A stretch of 5,650 bases of DNA, taken from the NCBI GenBank assembly GCA_003231035.1, contig QIHU01000676.1:1-5650 (forward strand), written 5' to 3'. Position 1 is the first letter of the stretch, and every line of letters begins with the position of its first letter. Under the pieces are notes generated by a model that did no database searches, was not told the origin of the DNA, and saw nothing but the letters and a program-made list of their open reading frames with translations. This document shows positions 1 through 5,650 of the stretch, piece after piece. The DNA is from Acidobacteriota bacterium (GTDB taxonomy: Bacteria; Acidobacteriota; Thermoanaerobaculia; Multivoradales; SZUA-115). The translations under genes were made by a program, and so were the position numbers.

Positions 1-7
1 AGAACTG

Positions 8-1780
8 ATGGAGGCCCTCTCTTGGGAGCGTAGGCACACTCCCAAGGCCCAGCGGTCGAGAGAATTCGAGTACGGCGATTCGTTCGAAGCGGCGAACACC
101 ACACGGGACGAAGACGACGACCCAATGATCCTGGACTTGCCTTGCCCACCCGACTTCGGCGAAGCGCTCCTGGCGACGGAAGGGCTCCTCGGCGACACCA
201 AACTAGAGGAAGTCGAGACTTGCTCCCTGGCCCATAGTCAACCTGACGAACACCTGTCGCACCAGCAAAGAGTGCGAGAGCTTCCCGACGAGCTCGATCC
301 GCACGATCTGTCACAGACCGGCTGGGGGGTGATCACCCCTAGAGGGATGACCAAGGAATACCTCGATCTGCTGCGCCCCCTTCTGAAGCGCCGAGAGGAG
401 CAAGCAGGCACCCTGTTTCGCGACGACCTGGTCTACCCCGGCGAGTCGGTCGAGAAGTACCTCTGGGAAGATCTCGAACTCTCTCCCGGGGTCATCGACC
501 CCACCAAGTTGCCCTACTACTTGCTGATCGTCGGCGGACCGGAGCGCATTCCATTCGAGTTGCAATATCTCCTGTCGATCAACCACGCGGTCGGCCGGAT
601 CGCCTTCGATGAGACCACCGAGAGTTCGTTCGCCAACTACCGGCGTTGGGCGCAGGCGGTGGTCGAAGCGGAGACCCAGGGTGTCCAACGGCCCAAGACA
701 GTCTCCATCCTCTCCGTGGACAGCGGCGACCGGGCGACCCAGGTCTTAAAGACCCATCTCGTCGAGCCGATCGCCGATCGGCTAGAGACCTTCGTCTCCG
801 ACCGGCCGAGCCGATCCGCTTGGAAGATCGAAACTCGGCAGGGGGAGCTAGCCAGCAAAGAGGGCTTTGCCCGCGTGCTCGGCGGTTCCGAGACCCCCTC
901 CCTCGCCCTGGTGGCGGCGCACGGCCTACCCCTGCACCTGGACAACCCTCACCAAAAGCGCTTCCAAGGCGCCCTCTACTGCCAGCACGAAAAGCAAACC
1001 CCCCTGGCGGACCGCTACTTCTGCGCCAGCGACATTGCACAGACCAGCCTGATGGGGTCCAGTGAGAACCGATCCAGCGAACGCCAACCCAGCTCTCTCC
1101 ACGGGATGATCGCCTTCCTCTTCTCCTGCTACGGAGCCGGCACGCCGGTCGAGGACAACTATCCGCAACAGGGCCTTTCAGAGGCGGGGTCGGATTCGCT
1201 CCCGCCAGCCAAACAGCTGACCCAGCAGCCGTTCATCGCCGCCTTGCCGCAAGCGATGCTGCGCGAAGGTGCCTTGGCGGTGGTGGCCCACGTCGATCGC
1301 GGTTGGACTTTGTCTTTCTCTTGGACCTTGGCCTACCGGGAGACCGATGCCGTTCGCAGCTTGGAGAACAGCCTCAAACAGCTCTTGGACGGCCACCGTC
1401 TCGGCCACGCGATGCGGGCTCTGCACCGGCGCTACTCCGCCATCGCCGCCCATCTAGCCGACCTCCTCGACCTGTTGCGACGCCGTGAGGAGGTCGACAC
1501 AGAGAGCCTCGCCGCACAGTGGACGGCGCATCACGACGCCCGCAATTTCATCATCCTCGGCGATCCGGCCGTCTACCTGCGCGGCGAGAGCGCACTCGAC
1601 CCTGAATCCACATCGCGCGGGCGCGGGGCACGGCCACCCCAGCGCAGCGAATCCTCCGGCAACGCCTTCTGGCTCAGCCCTGAGCTGGCGCGCTCGGTAC
1701 ATACCGCGGCGGCGGCCGAATCGCTCAACCCGACGGCTTGGGTCGAAGCGATCTTGCGCGAGCGGCTCGCACGGACCTGA
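8..1780 (+). CDS. C25/gingipain-like caspase-fold cysteine peptidase, possibly 5'-partial
   Basis: Probable cytosolic cysteine endopeptidase of the C25-like branch of the caspase fold (clan CD). Substrate unknown. Residues count from the ATG at 8. Around residues 95-135 lies 'GWGVITPRG' followed by a 'LLKRREEQAG' helix. Then come 'LPYYLLIVGGPERIPFELQ' and 'AVGRIAFD' (about 168-200), a hallmark block of this family. The catalytic His is H305 in 'LVAAHGLPL' and the nucleophile is C374 in 'FLFSCYGAGTP'. Family blocks 'PFIAALPQ', 'ALAVVAHVDRGW' and a closing 'ARNFIILGDPAVYL' follow, so the core looks complete. A Ser/Arg/Pro-rich linker leads to a 38-residue tail (553-590) that resembles a ribbon-helix-helix segment. 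No signal peptide or membrane helix is visible. The frame is open to base 2, so translation may begin upstream of the window; ATG 125 is another candidate. The stop lies 2 bases before the caspase start, suggesting one operon. The family call is firm; the biological role is not known. Confidence 0.85.
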   Translation: MEALSWERRHTPKAQRSREFEYGDSFEAANTTRDEDDDPMILDLPCPPDFGEALLATEGLLGDTKLEEVETCSLAHSQPDEHLSHQQRVRELPDELDPHDLSQTGWGVITPRGMTKEYLDLLRPLLKRREEQAGTLFRDDLVYPGESVEKYLWEDLELSPGVIDPTKLPYYLLIVGGPERIPFELQYLLSINHAVGRIAFDETTESSFANYRRWAQAVVEAETQGVQRPKTVSILSVDSGDRATQVLKTHLVEPIADRLETFVSDRPSRSAWKIETRQGELASKEGFARVLGGSETPSLALVAAHGLPLHLDNPHQKRFQGALYCQHEKQTPLADRYFCASDIAQTSLMGSSENRSSERQPSSLHGMIAFLFSCYGAGTPVEDNYPQQGLSEAGSDSLPPAKQLTQQPFIAALPQAMLREGALAVVAHVDRGWTLSFSWTLAYRETDAVRSLENSLKQLLDGHRLGHAMRALHRRYSAIAAHLADLLDLLRRREEVDTESLAAQWTAHHDARNFIILGDPAVYLRGESALDPESTSRGRGARPPQRSESSGNAFWLSPELARSVHTAAAAESLNPTAWVEAILRERLART

Positions 1781-1782
1781 GC

Positions 1783-2832
1783 ATGAGTGCTGTCTCGACT
1801 CAGGAATCCTCGCTACCCTCGCCCTCTTCGAAGCGACCGAAGAGGGCGCTGCTTATCGGGATCAACCAGTACCCTCACTTCCCTCCCAAGTGCCAACTGG
1901 ACGGTGCGGTGAACGATGTTGAGAGTCTCGAGGCAATGCTGCGCGGACAGTTCGATTTTCCCGACACTTCGGTCGAGACACTCACCAACTCAGCGGCCAC
2001 GCGAGCCGGGATGATCGCGGCGTTCGGTCGTCTTCTCGATCGAACGCAAAAGGGTGACAGCGTCCTGGTCCACTACAGCGGACACGGCTCACGAAGGCGC
2101 CGTGGAGACAATCCGTATCGCGGCGATCGCTGGGAGAACGTCCTCGTACCGTATGACAGCAGCCACGGGAGCACCTCGCCGAACCGCGACATTAGTGGAT
2201 CGGAACTCTACGCCTGGTTGCGCCATCTCTCGGCGAAGACCCCGAGGATCACCCTGATTCTCGACTGCTGCCACGCGGGCACCTTGCCTCGCGATCAGAG
2301 TGGTGCCCACCTGGGGAGGGTGCGTACTGTCTTCTCAGACGATCGAAATGCATCCTACGAGCACTTCCCCTGGTCCGAAGAAGACCGCCAGTTACCCCGA
2401 CCCAACGAGAGCGGCTGGCTTACCGCCTCTTCAGCCTACACCTTGATCGCCGCCTGCCAGAGAAACGAGAAAGCGCGAGAGATCACCCTGCGCGAACAAG
2501 GCGTTCGGTTGCACCACGGCGCGCTGACCGCCGCTTTGCTGCAAGCTCTTCCGGCCGTCGCCGAAGCCACCTACCGTGAACTGTTGCCACTCCTAACCCA
2601 GGCCGTGCAAGGTCGATTCGACGATCAACACCCTCAGATCGAAGGAGCGATCCATCGCCAGCTCTTCCGGGTTCAGGAGCAAGGTCCACGCCGTGAGGCA
2701 CTCGTCTCAGCCTGTACCCAGGAGCGTCTGGTGATCGCCGCCGGGGCGATCCAAGACGTGACCCCTGGCAGCATTTGGGCGATATCCACACCCGCGCTCC
2801 ACCGATCGGCCGCGCCCGGGTGCTCTTGGTGA
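1783..2832 (+). CDS. Caspase family protein (peptidase C14, metacaspase-like), C-terminus cut by frameshift
   Basis: Metacaspase-type cysteine peptidase domain, expected to be cytosolic. I chose ATG 1783 because it lies 2 bases after the upstream stop and about 20 residues before the first conserved strand 'KRALLIGINQYPHF'. The 15 codons upstream in frame overlap the previous gene. The p20-like core covers about residues 20-175: 'LDGAVNDVESLEAML', then catalytic H101 in 'HYSGHGS', 'VLVPYDS' and catalytic C163 in 'LILDCCHAGT'. A p10-like portion follows (about 225-300) with 'YTLIAACQRNEKARE', 'HHGALTAALLQAL' and 'QHPQIEG'. The next domain begins at 'VIAAGAIQDVTPGSIWA' but stops making sense after residue 334. 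The last 15 residues are Pro/Ser-rich and look out of frame, while the expected continuation is open in the frame starting at 2775. The protein made here (349 residues) would keep the catalytic domain but lose its C-terminal half. Real truncation, recoding or a sequence error are all possible. Confidence 0.85.
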   Translation: MSAVSTQESSLPSPSSKRPKRALLIGINQYPHFPPKCQLDGAVNDVESLEAMLRGQFDFPDTSVETLTNSAATRAGMIAAFGRLLDRTQKGDSVLVHYSGHGSRRRRGDNPYRGDRWENVLVPYDSSHGSTSPNRDISGSELYAWLRHLSAKTPRITLILDCCHAGTLPRDQSGAHLGRVRTVFSDDRNASYEHFPWSEEDRQLPRPNESGWLTASSAYTLIAACQRNEKAREITLREQGVRLHHGALTAALLQALPAVAEATYRELLPLLTQAVQGRFDDQHPQIEGAIHRQLFRVQEQGPRREALVSACTQERLVIAAGAIQDVTPGSIWAISTPALHRSAAPGCSW

Positions 2833-3848
2833 GCGGTGGGCGCAGCGACGCCGCGATATTGCCGGGTAGCGACCTCACTCAGGTTTGCGTCGGCTGTCGC
2901 CTGATCGAGGAGGAGCGCAGCCTCGCCCCTTCAACCCTGTCGATCGCTCTCGAAGTGCCACCGCAACACTCGGCATGGCGCGCAACGCTGGCCGCGGCGA
3001 TCGACCGGGCGCCGGCGCTGCGCCTGGCTCTCGATCCGTCGCAAGCCGAGCTGCGCGTCGCGGTTCTCTCTCCACGGCGTAGGCCGAGCACAACGGATCT
3101 CGCCCAGTCGTTGGGTCCAATCGCCCAGCCGCTCTGTGCTGTCCTCGATCGGCAAGACCGTGTCGTCACTCCCGTCCACCTCCTGAGCGACCCTTTGACG
3201 CGAGCCAAGACCGTGGAGAATCTTGAGAAGCTGGCCCGTGCTCGGCGCCTACGCGCCCTGGCCAACGCCCGCCCGAACTCGCTCGACAGTCAAGTCGATG
3301 TTCAGCTATTGCAACGCAACCCCGAAGGGCTCTGGATTGATGCCGGAGAACTCCATGACGGCCGCTTTCGCTTCGATCACGGTGAGGGTTTCTGCCTAAG
3401 CCTGACCAATCGGGCGCCCAAGCCCGTCCACCCCTTCGTCATCGATCTTGGGGTCGGAGGGGGAATCTCTCTGCTCTATCCGCTGGCTGGAGCGACCGAA
3501 CCGCTCGCTCCCGGCAAGGAAATCATCGTCGGACAACGGCATGGCGACGAGCGCTCCTTCGAGATTCCAGAGACCCTCCCTTACGACGATCCCGGCGCCA
3601 CACCGTGGAGTGGAGACGAGTTCCTCAAGATCTTCGTAAGCGAAGAGCCCACCGACTTGAGTCTTCTCTTGCAAGGCAGTCTGCGCACCGCTCACCGGCT
3701 AGCGCAAGGAACGGAAACGAGGCTGAGCGAGGCACTCGCCTCCATCCTCAGCAACGGCCACCGGGAGGTTCAAGCGGGCCCTAGCCCACGCACCGTGGCG
3801 TGGACCGCGCAGACGCTGCGCGTCACTTTGCGCCGACCGAGCAGCTGA
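2775..3848 (+). CDS. C-terminal half of the caspase protein, DUF4384-like, separated by a frameshift
   Basis: This frame is open from 2697. The first possible start is TTG 2775, with GTG 2820 and GTG 2829 as alternatives; GTG 2829 overlaps the caspase stop as GTGA and would give 339 residues. None has a visible Shine-Dalgarno sequence. I infer that it is not an independent gene but the rest of the upstream caspase: 'GSIWAI' in the caspase frame is continued naturally by 'APPIGRARVLLVSGGRSDAAIL' here, a small beta-domain pattern. Residues about 185-300 (counted from 2775) resemble DUF4384: 'LWIDAGELHDGRFRF', 'GFCLSLTNRAPKPVHPFVI', 'GGISLLYPLAGATEPLAPG' and 'EFLKIFVSEEPTDLSLLL'. DUF4384 domains are often found C-terminal to bacterial caspase or kinase domains and probably serve sensing or protein contacts. 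The middle part (about 40-180) I do not recognise. No signal peptide or membrane helix is seen. If translated alone it would be a non-catalytic protein. Confidence 0.7.
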   Translation: MGDIHTRAPPIGRARVLLVSGGRSDAAILPGSDLTQVCVGCRLIEEERSLAPSTLSIALEVPPQHSAWRATLAAAIDRAPALRLALDPSQAELRVAVLSPRRRPSTTDLAQSLGPIAQPLCAVLDRQDRVVTPVHLLSDPLTRAKTVENLEKLARARRLRALANARPNSLDSQVDVQLLQRNPEGLWIDAGELHDGRFRFDHGEGFCLSLTNRAPKPVHPFVIDLGVGGGISLLYPLAGATEPLAPGKEIIVGQRHGDERSFEIPETLPYDDPGATPWSGDEFLKIFVSEEPTDLSLLLQGSLRTAHRLAQGTETRLSEALASILSNGHREVQAGPSPRTVAWTAQTLRVTLRRPSS

Positions 3849-3937
3849 GCGAGCGACCAATCCTGTCGGGTTCTGGACTACAACCTTGCATCGGCACTGC
3901 TAGCGGCCCAGAGCCCTGCGCTTAGCACTTTAGTGGT

Positions 3938-4543
3938 ATGGTCCTCTTCCCGATGTACACAGATGCTGACGTAACGCAGCTACTTCAATCGTGGAGCGCG
4001 GGTGATCTGACCGCGCTCGATGGTCTGATCCCGCTTGTCTACGACGATCTCCACGCGATGGCGACCTTCTATTTTCGCCGGGAGTCCGAGACCCACACGC
4101 TGCAACCCACCGCCTTGGTCAACGAGGTCTACCTTCGCCTCTTCGGGGAAGGGAACCTGCGCTGGGAAAATCGGCGCCAGTTCTTCGGCTTCGCCTCCAA
4201 ACTGATGCGCCACGTGCTGGTCGACCACGCTCGCGGTAGCGCCGCCCTGAAGCGAGGCAACGATGCGGTTCACCTGCCGATCCACGAAGTCCTCGGGCTC
4301 GCCAGCGAAGCGGAGATCGACTTCGTGGCGCTCAACGAGGTCCTCGACCAGCTAGCGGAAATTGATCCTCGACAAGCCGAGATCGTCTCTTTGCGTTTCT
4401 TCGTGGGACTGACCGTCGAGGAAATCAGTCGAGTGCTGGCCATCTCGCCGTCGACCATCAAGCGAGAGTGGCGCGCCGCCAAGTTCTGGCTCTACCGCAA
4501 GTTGACCGACAAACCGGCCAACTTGAGCGCCGCCACCGGTTGA
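3938..4543 (+). CDS. ECF-type RNA polymerase sigma factor (TIGR02999 / Sigma70_ECF-like)
   Basis: Group 4 (ECF) sigma factor that would direct RNA polymerase to a specific promoter set. The length, 201 residues, is normal. Region 2 spans about residues 10-105 with 'VTQLLQSWSAGDLTALDGL', 'LQPTALVNEVYLRLF', 'RRQFFGFASKLMRHVLVDHAR' and the 'LKRGN' end typical of the TIGR02999 group. Region 4 spans about 130-195 with 'DPRQAEIVSLRFFVGLT' and the helix-turn-helix 'TVEEISRVLAISPSTIKREW' (159-178). ATG 3938 was chosen; ATG 3953 is in frame, fits the family N-terminus equally well, and neither has a Shine-Dalgarno sequence. No anti-sigma factor gene lies in the window. The kinase gene begins 5 bases after the stop, and this sigma-kinase pairing is a recurrent arrangement in Acidobacteriota and Planctomycetes, where phosphorylation is thought to replace anti-sigma control for some ECF groups. 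That control is inferred here, not shown. It follows an 89-base gap, so it may have its own promoter. Confidence 0.92.
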   Translation: MVLFPMYTDADVTQLLQSWSAGDLTALDGLIPLVYDDLHAMATFYFRRESETHTLQPTALVNEVYLRLFGEGNLRWENRRQFFGFASKLMRHVLVDHARGSAALKRGNDAVHLPIHEVLGLASEAEIDFVALNEVLDQLAEIDPRQAEIVSLRFFVGLTVEEISRVLAISPSTIKREWRAAKFWLYRKLTDKPANLSAATG

Positions 4544-4548
4544 CCCCT

Positions 4549-5496
4549 ATGAAGGACGCGGCACCGGTGCACGGCCTTTCACCGAGCGATGGTATGACCA
4601 CGGACCGCTGGCCCCACATCAAAGACATCCTTCTCGACGCCCTCGACCTCCAACCGAGCGAACGCCCTCGATTCCTCGACCTGCGGTGCGGCTCGGACGC
4701 CGAGCTTCGCGACGAAGTTCTCTACTACCTCGCCGCGGAAAACGAGGTCGAGTCCTTCATCGAACGGCCGGCCTTCGACCTGCTCGCCGGCCGCGAACCC
4801 GAGCGGCGGGTCGGGGAAGAGGTCGGCGTCTACCGTCTGGTCGAATGGCTGGGCCAGGGAGGGATGGGAGAGGTCTATCGCGCCGAGCGCACCGACGGCC
4901 TGTTCGACCACGAAGTCGCCGTGAAGATCCTCAAGCGCGGCCTCGACACGGTCGACATCCTTGAGCGCTTCCAGCGGGAGCGGCGAATCCTGGGCAGCCT
5001 CAACCATCCCAACATCGCACGGATCCACGATGGCGGCACCACCGACGACGGCCTGCCCTACTTCGTGATGGAACTGGCCCGGGGAGCGGCGATCCATCGC
5101 TACTGTAAAGACCAGGAACTCGGTCTGACCGAGAGGCTCCAGCTCTTTCGCGCGGTCTGCCAAACGGTGCACGCCGCTCACCAGAGCCTGATCGTCCATC
5201 GCGATCTCAAACCCGAGAACATCCTGGTCGCCGACGATGGAACACCCACTCTGCTCGACTTCGGCATCGCCCAAGTTCTCGATCCGGGTACCGGCAGTGG
5301 CCCGACCCGAACCCTGCGCGAACTGCGCATCGCCACCCCCGCCTGGTCGAGCCCGGAGCAACTCTCCGGCCATCGCGTGACCACCGCCACCGACGTCTAC
5401 AGCCTCGGTGCCTTGCTCTACTTGCTGCCTTGCTCTACTTGCTACTCGCCGACCAAGCGCCGTTTCGCCGTGGCGAACGCTCCACCGACGCGCTGA
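4549..5496 (+). CDS. Serine/threonine protein kinase, catalytic domain truncated by a 17-bp duplication
   Basis: Hanks-type (PknB-like) Ser/Thr kinase. Residues count from ATG 4549, which is 5 bases after the sigma stop; ATG 4594 ('MTTDRWPHIKDILLDAL') fits the usual family N-terminus and is a real alternative. The short helical module 'RWPHIKDILLDALDLQPSER' and 'FIERPAF' precede the kinase, as in acidobacterial sigma-linked kinases. Visible kinase elements are the glycine loop 'LGQGGMGEVY' (G102-G107), K126 in 'VAVKIL', E144 in 'RERRIL', 'HPNIARIHDGG', the catalytic loop 'VHRDLKPENIL' with D219, K221 and N224, 'LLDFGIA' with D237, 'SPEQ' with E270 and 'DVYSLG' starting at D282. All ATP-binding and catalytic residues are present. 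After 'LGALLYLL' (about residue 293) the frame is lost through a tandem duplication and 22 unrelated residues lead to the stop, so subdomains X-XI and everything C-terminal are missing. The intact relative would continue beyond the window, in this family often into TPR repeats. The product as read is probably non-functional. Confidence 0.88.
   Translation: MKDAAPVHGLSPSDGMTTDRWPHIKDILLDALDLQPSERPRFLDLRCGSDAELRDEVLYYLAAENEVESFIERPAFDLLAGREPERRVGEEVGVYRLVEWLGQGGMGEVYRAERTDGLFDHEVAVKILKRGLDTVDILERFQRERRILGSLNHPNIARIHDGGTTDDGLPYFVMELARGAAIHRYCKDQELGLTERLQLFRAVCQTVHAAHQSLIVHRDLKPENILVADDGTPTLLDFGIAQVLDPGTGSGPTRTLRELRIATPAWSSPEQLSGHRVTTATDVYSLGALLYLLPCSTCYSPTKRRFAVANAPPTR
5409..5443 (+). repeat. 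Perfect 17-bp tandem duplication inside the kinase gene
   Basis: The unit GCCTTGCTCTACTTGCT occurs at 5410-5426 and again, without any mismatch, at 5427-5443. The base before the first copy also matches, so the tract is two units plus one base. The unit itself contains CTTGCT twice, which favours strand slippage. Because 17 is not a multiple of three, the second copy shifts the kinase frame. Deleting either copy gives 'SLGALLYLLLADQAPFRRGE', which is the expected kinase continuation. Confidence 0.97.
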
Positions 5497-5650
5497 TCCA
5501 AGAGGTCCTCCACCAACAACCCACCCGGCCCAGCGCTATCGTGCTGAAGGAGGGAAGCAACGCCACCCTCGCCCGATCCTCTTCGCGACGACAACTGCGC
5601 CAACGGCTGCGCGGAGACCTCGACCGGATCGTCTTCAAGGCGATGCACAA
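5427..5650 (+). pseudogene. Out-of-frame continuation of the Ser/Thr kinase, open at the window's right edge
   Basis: In the frame whose codons start at 5427 the sequence stays open to the last base and encodes kinase subdomain IX-XI material: 'ALLYLLLADQAPFRRGERS', 'DALIQEVLHQQPTRPSAI' and 'LRQRLRGDLDRIVFKAMH'. The 'RGDLDRIVFKAMHK' type motif is the standard subdomain XI segment of these kinases. It joins the upstream kinase without gap or loss once one 17-bp unit is removed, so it is the rest of the same gene rather than a new one. I see no start codon with a ribosome site that would let it be translated independently. It is listed as a pseudogene fragment because it is separated by the frameshift; if the duplication is a sequence error or reverts, it is simply the 3' part of the intact kinase. 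Confidence 0.8.

Noticed and set aside
646..1065. Alternative forward and reverse open frames within the C25-like peptidase region.
   Set aside because: They overlap the strongly conserved peptidase core and have compositionally biased Arg/Pro/Gly-rich translations without family resemblance.
2774..2780. TTTGGGC, a heptamer of the X XXY YYZ type used in -1 ribosomal frameshifting, beside the caspase frame loss.
   Set aside because: Its phase is wrong: the caspase codons here are ATT TGG GCG, so the required XXY and YYZ codons are not in the zero frame, and Trp-tRNA would pair poorly after slipping.
3849..3937. Possible promoter or terminator in the 89-base gap, including TTGCAT at 3886 and the small inverted repeat CACT-TT-AGTG at 3926-3935.
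   Set aside because: No matching -10 box at a proper distance from TTGCAT, no ECF-like GGAAC element, no hairpin with a T-run, and 4-bp arms are too short to count as an operator.
4579..5373. Long reverse-strand open frame of 264 codons opposite the kinase.
   Set aside because: It lies antisense to a clear kinase domain, has no recognisable domain, and is the kind of open frame expected opposite GC-rich coding sequence.
1..5650. CRISPR array, tRNA or rRNA genes, insertion sequence or attachment site.
   Set aside because: No spaced direct repeats, no tRNA-like or rRNA sequence, no transposase and no terminal inverted repeats were seen; the only notable repeat is the 17-bp tandem duplication.

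Overview
This GC-rich window is packed with genes on the + strand and has almost no intergenic space. It looks like an accessory signalling locus of a free-living Gram-negative bacterium. The pairing of an ECF sigma factor of the TIGR02999/Sigma70_ECF type with a Ser/Thr kinase carrying the N-terminal 'RW..IK.I...AL...P.ER..FL' module is typical of Acidobacteriota, and also occurs in Planctomycetes and some Myxococcota. I infer Acidobacteriota at moderate confidence. No start codon here has a clear Shine-Dalgarno sequence.

Layout: (1) 8-1780 is a large cysteine peptidase of the C25/gingipain-like caspase fold, with a His305/Cys374 dyad and a short C-terminal tail resembling a ribbon-helix-helix segment. 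Its reading frame is open at the window's left edge, so its true start may lie upstream. (2) Two bases later, 1783-2832 encodes a metacaspase-like peptidase C14 domain with a His101/Cys163 dyad. (3) 2775-3848, in another frame, encodes what I read as the missing C-terminal half of that caspase, including a DUF4384-like region. The two halves look like one protein of about 690 residues interrupted by a frameshift equivalent to the loss of one base near 2780-2795. (4) 3849-3937 is an 89-base gap. (5) 3938-4543 is the ECF sigma factor. (6) 4549-5496 is the Ser/Thr kinase. Its frame is broken inside the catalytic domain by a perfect 17-bp tandem duplication (5410-5426 and 5427-5443). Removing one copy joins the kinase exactly to an open frame that runs off the right edge.

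How the parts may work together (inference): two caspase-fold proteases made from one transcript sit beside a transcriptional regulator and a membrane-free, cytosolic-looking portion of a kinase. This is the kind of layout expected of a stress-triggered proteolytic or regulated-death/defence module. As sequenced, both the caspase and the kinase are split, each with a downstream frame that is otherwise intact. The locus is therefore either recently inactivated, switchable through slippage, or affected by sequence or assembly errors. The most notable features are the exact 17-bp duplication, the tandem unlike caspase-fold proteases and the RHH-like tail.
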